Shown: one piece after another, positions 1 through 12,073 of the stretch | Numbering within the stretch: position 1 is the stretch's first letter | How the letters are laid out: every line of letters starts with the position of its first letter | From: Cloeon dipterum | Lineage: Eukaryota > Arthropoda > Insecta > Ephemeroptera > Baetidae | Assembly: GCF_949628265.1 (NCBI RefSeq) | Contig: NC_088790.1 | Span: 13,706,545 to 13,770,544 of the forward strand | Length of the DNA: 64,000 bases | Reading direction: 5' to 3' | The notes under the pieces: generated by a model | Told to the model about the DNA's origin: nothing | Seen by the model: the letters and a program-made list of their open reading frames with translations, nothing else | Database searches by the model: none | Translations under genes and position numbers: made by a program

Positions 1-3000
1 TAGAATGACATGAGCCAAGAGAAAAGGGGCTGGCACGCTGGGGAAAAATTCACTAGCAGCTCTGACATTTTTGTCTAAAATTGCACGAGTCCAGAAAAAA
101 TTCAAATTCCCCATAGAAATAAACCAGAAACATCTAGCGACACTCACATGAAATAGGGGTGGGAATTTAAGATGGTTGAATATTTTTTCTGTGCGTTTCC
201 GATTTTCATTTAGCCTAATATAAATAATATATTATTCAATTTTAAGACTTTTGAGCCACAGTAAAACTGTCTTTTGAGCAAAAAACCGCTAAAACATCTA
301 TATTGTGCTTGAACTCTACCCTTTAAATATAAAACTGGTTCGAGTTGGTCTTCTAAGTAGTCCAATTTTGATCGATGATTTTAGTTATTTCTGGCACCTT
401 GAAAATCTTAGCAATGAAAAAGTTGAATAATTATTGATTCTAAACCACTTGGAGACATTAAGCTCTTATAGTTAGCAGTCAACCTGCAAAAGTGCAGCAC
501 CACACTCTTAGAAAGGGCCGTGTTGAACATTGGTGCAATTATGAAGAGGGGGAAACAAAGCAACACAGATTGCACAAATTGACTCTGTCATGCAAAAATA
601 TGCTTCACGCACCAGGGAAGTGAAAGGGTTTTGATTGGTGTTCGCGTATGACCTTGCAATCCTTGCAGTGCTTCTCTTTTTTCTTAAATTACTTGCGACG
701 GTTTCCTTGCATTTTGTTGCATGATAGGTAGAACACGATACTTTTTCATAGCTAGGTATCTTGAGGCTTGAACTCATATGATGCAAGCGCTCGATAAATT
801 GCCAGGAAACCCATTGATTTGCTCTACATTGCGGTTCACTTTTAATAACCCAAAGGAATCCAATAGCATATCTTATTACGAAGAGAGGAGATGTGAACCA
901 ACCACGTGTATATATTTCCTAGGCCATATCATGCAATCTATCCTTATATCTATGGAGAAAATTACAAGAAAAGAGAAAATTAAGCTTCGCAAACCATGAA
1001 ATTTTAGATCCAAGTCATCTGACCTGAATAACTAAAAATAAAACCGTAATCAAATTTGGACCAAAATTTGGTTTCAAATGAGTAGCAACTATCACAGCCA
1101 AATGCTACGATTTGTGTTCACATTCAAATTTATCTTGTCGAATGCAAACTAAATTAAATTGTTTTTCTAATAAATTTCTTTTACCGCTTCTTCGTATAAC
1201 TATTGACGTTTTCCGTATAATTTATTTACATATTGAAGTAAAAACAGCAAAGCAAAAAATAGGCCCAAAATAAGTTAAAATCAACAATTTTAAAAGCGGA
1301 TGGAAATTTCATTTGCTCCCTCCACGCTTCGAGTGGAAATTTCGTCGCCAAAAATTAAATTTAGCATTCACACACTTTGTTTGCAGCCTCGCTCGTAAGT
1401 TCGAGAGCCGCACATTTTAGTGTGCGAGAGCGACAGAGGCAAGGTCGGCTGCACGCGCACAGAAATAGCCCGGCGAGTTCCCATCGGAATCGCGTGTAAT
1501 TGGCCCCACGTCGCGGGCAGGTCGCTTTTTTTGTATAGGAACTGCATCACTTCCCTAGGAAACAGCATTGGAAATTGGGGCGCGCACCCCGCTCCCCGAG
1601 CTTGTTTGGTTTGAGGCTGATTAATGTTGACAAATGGGAAAAGGGGGAAGGCATTGAGACGGGTCCGCAAAGTGACACATTTTACAAATGGTTCCTCGCA
1701 GGAAGAAGGGAGATATCTTATCAATATTTGAATAAATCTCTTCTTGGCTTTATAAAGATTGTTTAAAAGCGCGCTTTTTAAAAATCCTGGGTTAAATTTC
1801 TGGATATGCCGGTAAATTAAGAGTCAGGTAATTTCAAATTATTTTTTTAAGGAAATATTTGTTTTACTATTAAAAAAATGCAAGTTCTGCCAATTCAGAA
1901 GAATTATTTGCTAGCGTTTTTTTGTAGCAAAATATTCGTGTGTCTACTTTAAAATGGTTTTCCAGAAAAAAAACAACATTAACCAAGGATAGGTGCAATT
2001 TTTTTTAGATTTCTGTTTCCCTTCTTTTTCGTTCTTTTAATTCAAAACTGGATGGTCAAATTAGCATACATCCAGTTTATTAGTTACATAGTTTAAAGCC
2101 ACTTATTTAATATTTAAATTAATAAATTGCATATCTCAGCCAAACTCCATACCGAAATAAAATATGAAGAGAGAAATAAGTATGTGTTGTATGTTTACGT
2201 TTCAGTTGAGTGGCTTTGTCATCATGGATAGCTTTTGTCAGAATTATTAATGACTGTCAGATATCAACCAATTAATTATCTTCGGAGAGCATTATTAAAT
2301 TTGAATAGCACTCACTCCAAATGTTTCCCACGCCCCTGCTTTTGTTCTTCTGGTAAACATGGCGTGCTCTGCTGCGGGGTGGCTGGCAGGCGGATGAATG
2401 AACGAAAACGAGACTAATTGTTTCGTACGTCGGACGCGGCACCAAATTGAACGATAGCTCAAATTGGGTCGAATTAATGGTGCAGCCGATGCGGCTAATT
2501 CGACGTCCGGCAGCAAGCAGTGGAAGCTGCAAGGCGCGGCGGAGACTCGAAGCCGGCGAGAAATGTAGTTGAAAAAACGAAGAAACAGTCTAGTTGTCTG
2601 CATGGCGATTTTTAGGCACACGTCCAACATTTCTTCTGACAGAGCCGCTTTCGAGTTTGTTGAGCACGCGCGAGACGCAGAAAGAGAGAAATTAAGGGGG
2701 GTTTGTGCGTGCGTCGCCAAGCGGCAAAAATTAAAGAATAATGGATTCTCGAGCGACTGGACGGTCTTTTATGGGGATGAACAAAGAAATTCAATCTCGC
2801 TTCTGACTGGGAGCAAAGCTTTGCTGTCACGCGTTAGACAATTACTTAAAAAGTGTTATAAATAGGGCTGTGAAATATAGACAATCGAGTTTTTTCAGAC
2901 TTCCCAGTCAAAAAAACACGAATTAAGTCTTATGGGTTCATGGGTTCTTGCTGGATTTAAATCTCTATATATGTTCAACAGATTGGCTTTGGTATTTTAG

Positions 3001-6000
3001 TCGATATTTTCCAACCGAAATATCACTTTTTGGTCTGATTTTATTTTATTTGCAGCAGTTAATATACATATTTGATTTTATTTAAAACATACGAACATTA
3101 AAACATTACATTCCTTGGTACAAAAGAAAATTCCTTTTTGAAATTTAAATTTCACCCTTTCTACGCATTATTGAATGTTCAAAAATTAATTAAGAACCAA
3201 AGATCTCACGGTCAAAAATTTATTTGATTTTTTATGTGGTAAGCTGCTGAATTTAGTTTCAAAATTAAGTTTATTATGGGCTGACAGGGCAACTCTGCCC
3301 CAAATCAGCACACATTCATAAAGTAATGATACAATTATGTAGGAACAACATTTGGAAGGAAGTAATGATTAATGGTAGCTTGAGAATATTGCTTCTTCAA
3401 TTTTCTTCTTAAACGCACTTGAATTCTCGTTCATACACAAATTTGGTGAAAGACTATTCCAATGACGATAGCACATTTATACATAATTAAATTGTCCAAC
3501 GTTTACGAGAGATTGATGAGAAATATTCAACTATAGAATCGGCTTGGAGTCCAGTAAAACATAATGGCTTATAGGCATCGTTGTACTAATTAGACACGAC
3601 GAATTTATGACTTAATTAAAGAGCGGGCGCTCGAGAGCAAATGTATTCGAGAGTAGTGGAGCAGAATGAGTTTTATTCCATCAAAGAGGGGCTTTCATAA
3701 TTCCCTGCTGCTTGACTTGTGCTGGAAATAGGCCGCCGAAAGAAAAGCAGCTATAGTGTTGCCTGTGGAAAAGAATGCACCAGCCGGTGATTGTTTAGCA
3801 GGCACAGAAACGAGGTCTCCGCAGGAAGCATTGTCTGCCAATTTTCATAACACGAGCCTTTCTTGCGGATGACCCAAATGGATATACACGTGACTCATCC
3901 TACGGTGGAATTCCCTAAGGGTGATATTGAAGTTGCGAAATGAGCGATGGCAATTTCACTCTGATTGTGAGCCCTGATTTGGTGAGTTACTCGGCCGTTG
4001 GGAGTCTATGTCTGTCTGCATCCATGCATTATAATTACGTAGAGGGCAGAGTGTTGTATAAATTTTGCTAGATAAAAAATTTCATATTTTTTATTTATTG
4101 GAATTAAATTAGATTTGGCTTTTTTCTTTTACAGAGATTAACTCATGAAAATGCGTCTAATTAACTTAATATAATTATCATACAAAGTTATTATGTAAAA
4201 TCACAGAGCAACAAACTATGCTAGGTCGTACAACTGCGTATTTCATTATAATTTTTCAATAGTTTACTTTTCTTCCGGTAAGGCATTGAAGTGTCATGGA
4301 ATCATGACGGCTGTTAGTTCCTTTAACTCATGTTTGAGATGAAACATTTATTTTATTAAAGTACCACTTTTAGCTGAAATCAATCCACATACCGATTTGG
4401 ATTGCAATTGAGTTTATTTCTATGACCACGTTTTTTGCTCTGCTCGAAGCATCTGATTGCAGGGACAATTTTCTCCAATCAATTGCATCAACCCTGCAAG
4501 TGAAAAGTCATTTGGATGTCAGCCACCAGGCTGGCGATTGCCATAAAAGGTCGTTTCTATCAATTTCATCACATCCACAATAATGACACAAGCTGCATTT
4601 CTGTGGATCGAAAAAATCGGCCGATTCAGCTGCCCTGGCGCAAATAAAAATAAGATAAATACAACGCTGGGGCCACTTTGCCCGTTGCTTTTGACAAGGC
4701 TTAATCTGGCCTGGCACACGGAAGCCGCCCATTCGTTTGTGCGGGGCGAGTGAGTGGCACAAAAAGCTGCCGGGATCGTAAAAAAGCAGCACAACAACAA
4801 CAGCAGCCAACGACAGTATGCACTTTGTTGATTTTGCGCCAGTTTTGCTTGCACGTATATGAAAGACGGGACATCGGGAAGCTGCTGCTCGCTTTGCATA
4901 TCCACATAAATTACAAAGCGCCTTCAATCAAGTCAAGATTGATGAGACAGGCGAAACTGGAGCAAGCAGCAGAAAGAAATCGGTCGTTGCCGTCAGGTTT
5001 CCCTCCTCTCGCCCCGGGGGAATGGCGGCTAATGAACTGTCCAATTGGCGCAACCATATCTTACCCTTAATTCTGCCTCGCCTGCGGATTTCCGCAGAGG
5101 TGTGCTATCCAATGAACGTGTTTTGGGTGCTAAGCGGATATCCGAAGTAAAGGTAACATCAAATTCTTTTAGTTGAGAATGAATATCAATTGATAAAATA
5201 TTCCTTGCACTAAAATCCTTTTGATTGCAGTCACACACGATTTTGGTGATTTTAGGAACATTGTTTTTCGCTGAAAGAAAAGGATAATTTTACAGGTAGA
5301 GTAATAATGCAATTCCCCCATTATCCTCGTGTCGTATGACAGTTTTTTCGTACCTTTCACAAGTCAGACAAACAAGATGGCGGCTTCTAAGGTCTATCCA
5401 GTGTGATTAATCGTTTAAATTCGGAATTTGATTGTTCAACTTTAATTCAATTGTTGCAATATCGTTTAGATGGAAATTTTGGAAATATTTTGCTACAATT
5501 TTACTAACCCATCGATTTCGTTTCTGTTAATCTTTTCCCTCAGCAAATCAATTCTTAGTTGACTGAAGCCAATTGTATTAGAGATCTGTATGCAATCTAG
5601 TTCTCAATTTTTCTTACCTACGAAGGATTAATACTCCTGAGAGGTAAAGCTAAAGTTTGAGACAGTGTTATAAGAAGCATTGAGTCGCTCAATTTGTTTG
5701 AGTTATGCAACCGGCACAGCAGCAACGCTCGGCGAATCACATAACTGGTAATTTCTCCAGGGGCGTCAGTGCTTCCTCCCTTTAGAACTGAATTCATGCG
5801 GAAACTTTCCACCGCATGGCCGATTCATAATTTTTTCGATATTAATTTCGTTGCGAAGCCATTGGAAGGTAATTAGCAAGAGGGGAAAATTGTGAGGCGC
5901 CAGAGCGGCAATTCAATTAATTTAATCCACGAGATGGGTAACGGAGACGAAGAAAAGCTGCAGCGATAAATCTCGTTTGCTGTTGGAATCGGATCTCGAA

Positions 6001-8084
6001 CACGCGCCCGAGGCGAGCGAACCAAGATGTGCGCTTGATTTATTTTTGCAATAATGGCGTTTTACGCACAGCAGCAGTAGCGGCAGCGTGCTCTCGATTT
6101 CTCTACAGAATGAATATTCATTTTTTCCCTTGGCTCGCGACACATTTTCTTGTGTACACACTTTGCTCAGTCAGAGGGAGAGAGCTATAAAGTTTTTTGC
6201 CCCCGCAGAAATGTAGGCTGGATTAGTGAGCACAATAAAAGTTATTATAATGTCTTTGGGTATGTAAGCATTAAAACGATAAATCACAAGAATTTTGCAA
6301 ACTCTTTAGTATTTTATTGGCCCAGAGAACGTGGAGTGCTTAAGAATGCGGTTTGTTTAATACATGTACACCAGTCGATAATTCGTCTGAATTAGCTGGA
6401 CTTGATATGTTCGAAAACTTTCTTTTCTAAAATATATTAATGTTAGAATGTAATTTTTTGGTAATAAAAAGTAGGCGAAATATTCATAGATTATGTTTCC
6501 ATTTCATCGAAAAAATTAAAACATTTTGAGTTTAAGTGTGCTCGTCACATTCATTTTTACGTGATACTTGCAACAATTTCATTGATCTTGCGACAATCAT
6601 GCCCGCGGAAAACAAAACTCGCAAGTGGCAAAGCTCAAAGCGGCATTAACTATTTGATCGACCATCTGAGAGTTCCTTTTAATTTGAACATGAAAGAGCA
6701 AGTCTGTGTGTCGTTGAACGCCATTGAATGAGCGAAAAGTCGGTGATTGCTTTTAACAAGGGACTTGTCAGTCAACTTCAAAGGCCTGTGTTTGCAGCAG
6801 AAACAAAATATCGCGACAAACTTGTGAAAATGCGGCGCGTTTTATGCCGCAAGAGGTTCCTCCCCCGTCCAGGCCCACGTGCTCCGGTGGCTAAACGAGG
6901 CCACGGCTGCTTTTTCAAGTATGCCTTTATTCAACACCTCGGGGTTTCACACAACACACCGTATAAGAGAGAACAATAAGGGAGATAAGGAGATGCAGGA
7001 GATCGATCAGCCACACGCTGAGCGCGGATCGAAGGCCGAATAATTAGCCTCTTCTTTCGACTCGGGGCCCGGCTGTCACAACGAGAGGGAGTCGCTGCCG
7101 GTAATTGGTAGGCTAAAGTGTGTGGACGTAAACGACCGATTGTTGACACAAGGACGCGAAGGATCAAGAGTCAGTCGAGGCAGCAAAGAAAGTTAGAGGC
7201 ACGCATTGATTCCCTCGAGTGCCTAATTGGCATCGCACATGTCGCAGAACCGGCCAGCAGCCTCACCTAGGAAACCGGCTGTCCACATAGTAAATAATAA
7301 ATCGCGAGCAAGGAGAATAAGCAGCCGGCCGCGAGCAAAATCGTTGCTGCACGCAACTCGGACAGTAGTGCACTTTCCTTGATGTGATTAAAGGCGTGCA
7401 AGTGGCCCGAAAAAAATGTACACACACGCGCTCGCTCACCCTCTCTCGTTCGTGCGGGCCGAAATCAATTTTTGGGACTTGTTCTGATATACAAACCGCT
7501 ATGATGCTGTTGAATGCCAAAGTGGTACGTGACACAAAACGTTTTTTCTGTAAAATCTAATGAAAAAATATATTCAAAATAAATAATTATGTTTTAAAAA
7601 TGGGCTTAGACGATTTTAAGTATTTCTTATGACATGAAATTTTGTTGTTCACTCTCATTTACTGTCTAAATATGTATATAATATATGTAAGATGTGCATA
7701 GAATTCATTTTCGATCGTCATAAATTTCCCAACTCCACATATTACAGAAATCATTAATAATTATCAATTTTCTAAGACGTAGAGTGCAACATTTAAGGGA
7801 GCAGGAATTGTCAATTTGTCTGAAAATAGAGCTACAAATTTCTCAAATACATGGACAAACATCCTTTTTACTAACTATTTTCCCTATTTTCTTACTATTC
7901 GTACATGCACCACTATATTTTTTTTACCAAAGATAGTCACGAAGCCAAAATGCAAAGTTATGCAATCACGTTTTTCAGGTGCATTTTGAATCAAGCATTA
8001 ACACCGCTGGTTCATTGTTATGTGTTGCTTAACGGGCTCAACAACTACACAAGGGTTGGCTGCTGCTTTTTGCCCAGTTAAAGA

Positions 8085-8109
8085 GCAGCAGCAGCAGCAG
8101 CAGCAGCAG
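8085..8109. repeat. CAG/GCA trinucleotide repeat, about 8 units
   Basis: Eight perfect GCA units run without interruption. On the plus strand one frame reads a run of eight glutamines inside an 88-codon open frame, but no other coding evidence surrounds it. It is best treated as a simple microsatellite. Confidence 0.9.
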
Positions 8110-10273
8110 AGGAGCGGTTTAGATCTGGGCCAGTTCCAGAGTGCAGACTGGCTCTTCCTTATCTCCTCCGCTTTTCCGGCGGCGATTCTCAAGCCGAGCA
8201 CCTCAAGAAAAATCTGCATCTCGAATGCAACGGGGAAAAACAGCAGAGCGGTGGGTGTTTCCCTTTTTCTTCGCAGCCCACGGTGAGTTAATTTTTTTCA
8301 CAGTGTCTGCACGCCCGGAATTTTACTAGTGTTCGACACGCATGTGGTTGTGGTGTGCCGATTGATTAGACAAATGGATTCGTCAGCGTCGTCAAGCTAT
8401 TTTGCTCTATTTCTCTACCCCAGAGCGCCACTGATAAAGGGGGAAGTGTGCATTAAGCGAATTATAAAAATTGCCGGCACACGCATCGATTTTGCTTTAG
8501 GTCTTGGTGACACACTGTGTTTTGTCTGTGATAAGTGTGCTCCGTCTGGTGCGAATAATGGTGGCGAGCGCGCGCAGATAATGCCGCTCTGCCGGCGATG
8601 ATTTAATTAGTCCGTCGGCTCAGTGCGCTCTCTGTAAATAATATGTTTATCTACTGCATGCAAAGCTCTTATCAAATTAATATGTTTTCGCCTAGAGAGC
8701 AGGGGATTTGTTATTTTATCATTGAGTTCTGTGTAGGTTTTTACTATAAGGAGATATTGCATGGAAAATTCCAATAGATTCCTCGTATCTTTTAAATTTT
8801 ATTTTCGCGAATATTATTTGACCCTCCAAGCGACTAAAGGATGCTCAGGAACGAGAATTGAGGCAGGCGTTTTCTGAGCGCCTAGTGGCTTCCAAATAGG
8901 ACCGAACTGATAAGTTCTTGACTTGGCCGTTCCAACAGTGAAAGGATCTTGCAGATCGAACCAATACAGAGCCCGGCATCGGTAAAGTTGCTTCAAATAC
9001 GAATTTATTGATAGGTTCAATTTTTACTGGATCTGATGATCTTTTCTAACCTCAGGGGAGAACCCCATCATGCACCGTAGGTAAAAAATCAACCAACCAT
9101 ACAATTTGTTTTTCGATACTCAACCTGTACTATAATACCCTTTTTGAACCTTTGCTTCGCTGTATCTCACAATCTACAAGTTTCGCACCACCCTGAAAAT
9201 TTAGACAGCTGCACAAACTTGGGGCAACATTTAATCTATACTAACAATCAAAAGATTATAAAATTTAACCATTTTGAGATATTCAACATTAAAAAATTTG
9301 ATTAAAAATTGTTCAAATTGGAAAAATTCCAAAAAATCTAAAAGTTTAATAGGCTATTTAATTTGACATATTTTGATACAGTTTAATACCATAGCATCAT
9401 AAGAACTCGAGATATTCTTATTTTTGTGAACTTCAAGATTTTTTCAAGATTTCATCCTGATTTTTCAGAAAAAGAGAGTTAATTTCTCTGTCAAAATTGG
9501 TTATTTCGACTCCTCTTAACTGCCCTAGCAACATACCAAAAAACCAGGATGGTGCTTCAATGAATATAAAAAATTGCAGACTACATAAAAAATCTCTTAT
9601 GGAAACACTCATTTTTTTAAATTAAATTTGCAACTAAAAAATGGAAGATCAGAGGTCAAAATTACAAAGATAGATTCAGCGATAAATATTGAGCCTTCTT
9701 TTGTCTATGGTCTGAAAGCTGCATTCTGTCTTTTATCCTCTTTGTTCTCTTTGTATCGCTGCGCTTTGACAGATCTGAAGGGGAATTTTTTCCCCAGTCA
9801 AGAGCATAGCGTTGAATTATCTCCAAATATATCGGGATACTGAGGTTTCCCTATATCTGACCAAGCATCACAATTTATTCTGACAGGGCTGGTCGAGTTG
9901 CGTCTGCGGCGCGGTGTTAGCTCAAACCGCAAGAATTTACAGTTCCCTTTTTTGAATGCAGACGAGCAGATCGGCGAATCAATGACCTAAATTTAGGAAA
10001 CACTACCAAATCACCGGGGTCTCGTGAGAGAGAATTAATACAGCGTCCAAGACACCCTTGCATAGCAGAGAATGCCCCGTTAGACGCGTCTAATCCCGGT
10101 GGCCGACCGTAAAATTTGCATTTCCCGCCGAGAAAGCAAATTATGTAAAACACGCTCCGACATAGACGCATAGCCAAGCAGAGAGCGGCTAGTTCACGTG
10201 CGGTTTGCGAGAAACTTCCGCAAGCACTCGCTCGTTCACACACGCATTCATTTGCCAACAAATTATGATGCAT

Positions 10274-10295
10274 TCTCTCTCTCTCTTTCTCTCTC
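10274..10295. repeat. CT-rich (GAGA on the other strand) simple repeat
   Basis: A short CT dinucleotide run with one extra T. The complement is GAGAG-rich, the kind of sequence bound by GAGA-factor-like proteins in insects. No gene start is visible beside it. Confidence 0.8.
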
Positions 10296-11625
10296 ACGCC
10301 CGCTCGCTCACCCGCTCAACATTTGTCTCACGTATCTCTTTGCTAATTAGCGAACAAGGAGGCGCCGAAGAGAAGGCGCAAAGTGAGCGGTTAATTTTTT
10401 GCCCACGCCTCCGTGGCCGCACATTATTTTTGCCCTCTTTCGCGTTAAAGTCGACTGAGAAAACTTGATTCAAAAAGTAGAAATATAAGTGTGTGCGTGG
10501 TAATTATAGTTATAAAAATATCTAGAATTAAAATGAAAAATCTTCCTGGAGTGTTTTAAGAGATATAATGGCGCAGATTGAATTCAGGGAAATCTCTTTT
10601 TAATTACTTTTGAAAGTGTGTCAAATCTGTTTCTCTCCCCTAGGGGAACGTTCTTTAACTCTTGAACTATGTAGCATTGGATAAATATCACAAGGATGTC
10701 TAAGCTTGCCAAGTGATTTAAAAATTTGAGCTAGTTGCCAATAAGCAATCTTTTCAAGTTTAGTTTAGTTGGTGTTTCTTCAAACACTGAAAATATAAAT
10801 TTAAATATTTACCAGCCCGTTGGCTCGAATTTTAATGGCATTTTCAGGAGTTTTAAAGTGGTGGGAGATATTTGAGCAGTTCGGGGACTGCCCAATGTTA
10901 GAGATGGCAAAAGGTGGTTGGTTAGTTGAGTGACTCGAAATGCTCAAATTGCTCAACGGGCTGGGAGGCGCACCGGCGCCGACTTGCCACTTGCTCGTTT
11001 ACGCACCTTTCCAGCGGCTTTAGGGACAAATGTCTGGCATTTCAATGAAAGACCTCGGTGCGGGAAGGCGAAAAGATGGCCACATTGGGCACAAGCTCCT
11101 CCTGCGGCCACTAGGGCCACTTTTGTTCCATGTTATCCTCTCGGCGGTGTTATTATTGTGACCTGGGACCGGTGAGCTCATAGCCCACGGGAAGTGCTGA
11201 GCAGAAGTTCTAAATAAAAATATGAAACCAGTGTATCTTAACCTTATAAAAATGAACTTTTAATTCTTTAATCCTTCAATTTAAACAATATCATTTTACG
11301 GGGAAAATTTGGGGCATTTAACAATTTCTAATGTCATAAAAAATCCTGATTTTTCATGTTGCGTTTTTAGACGGACAAAACTCTAACCTCAGTCAATCTT
11401 AAATTGTTGTATATTCTTTTCGTAAAGTTCCCTTTGCACGAGAAAGTTGCCAGGCTGACCACAATAGAACCTGAAGCGACCCATTTGAAACAAAAATTCT
11501 TCTGCTGACAATTAAATGCGGTTCCGTCAGCGGCGACGGAATGTCGGTGCGAGTAATTCGAGTACACCGCGCCCAGCGGGGGAGGCGGGCTGCCCCCGGT
11601 CCCGCCTCCGTGTGCCCTGGCTTAC

Positions 11626-12043
11626 CTCTGGCGCAGCGGCCCTGCTGCGGCTGTGGGTCCGAGGCGTCGGCCGGCCGCAGCCCTGGACAGGCCCGGACGC
11701 GGCCTAGGCGTCCGCTGCGGCGCCGCACTCACTGCTGCTCAAACGCACTGAGCCCTGTGTCGGCTGAAAATCTGCCTGCCTGGCTGTCTGTTTGTGTGTC
11801 TGTCACCACCGCCGCACCTGTACCCCGCGCCAAGGGTTGTCTCCGACTCGAGCACCCGTTCGCACTGCTCTGGCTGGCTCCTCTCGACTCGCGCGGCCCC
11901 GGCCCCCTAGCCGCTCGGCCCGACGACGCCGCGCGCACGCGCCACCCCGACACCGCCACTCGAACCGGTGGCGCCGACACTGACTTGTCGCGCTCACCAT
12001 TTCCCGACGCCGCCGAAGGAAAAAATGCCCTGCCTGCGTCAGC
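11626..12043 (-). other. Putative GC-rich first exon of an unidentified minus-strand gene
   Basis: Seen: the segment is strikingly GC- and CpG-rich compared with flanking AT-rich DNA. On the minus strand it ends in a near-perfect splice donor (CAGAG|GTAAGC, boundary at 11,626). A TATAAAAG box lies just upstream at 12,066-12,073, which would place a start near 12,043. Inference: this is the 5' exon, probably mostly untranslated, of a gene transcribed leftwards whose next exon is far away or outside the window. A frame starting at 11,728 stays open to the donor but is arginine/proline-rich, as any GC-rich DNA would give. I do not recognise a protein. It could also be a long noncoding RNA start. 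Confidence 0.4.
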
Positions 12044-12065
12044 GAAAATCCTTCAATTCAGTGAA

Positions 12066-12073
12066 CTTTTATA
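12066..12073 (-). promoter_or_regulatory. TATA box for the putative minus-strand transcript
   Basis: TATAAAAG on the minus strand, followed after about 20-30 nt by the edge of the GC-rich segment. A good donor lies about 0.4 kb downstream. The initiator is not a textbook match, so the exact start is uncertain. Confidence 0.4.

Larger units (their letters stand above)
1..11625. other. AT-rich noncoding region, no supported gene
   Basis: I see no reading frame here with the composition or motifs of a real protein. The open frames are short, overlap on both strands and lack paired splice sites. The stretch contains a CAG tract and a CT tract (listed separately) and scattered homeodomain-type TAATTA sites. 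A minus-strand frame at 8,814-9,020 is slightly more GC-rich and protein-like than its surroundings, but I recognise no family. If the minus-strand promoter near 12.07 kb is real, this stretch is likely to be its first intron. Confidence 0.6.

Noticed and set aside
4508..4927. A 139-codon minus-strand frame with a poly-cysteine/valine run
   Set aside because: The run comes from a CAA/CAG-rich simple sequence. Three overlapping frames are open and none has domain features.
8814..9020. A 68-codon minus-strand frame with fairly protein-like composition
   Set aside because: No recognised family, no splice partners and no flanking exons. It may be an old transposon piece, but I cannot support it.
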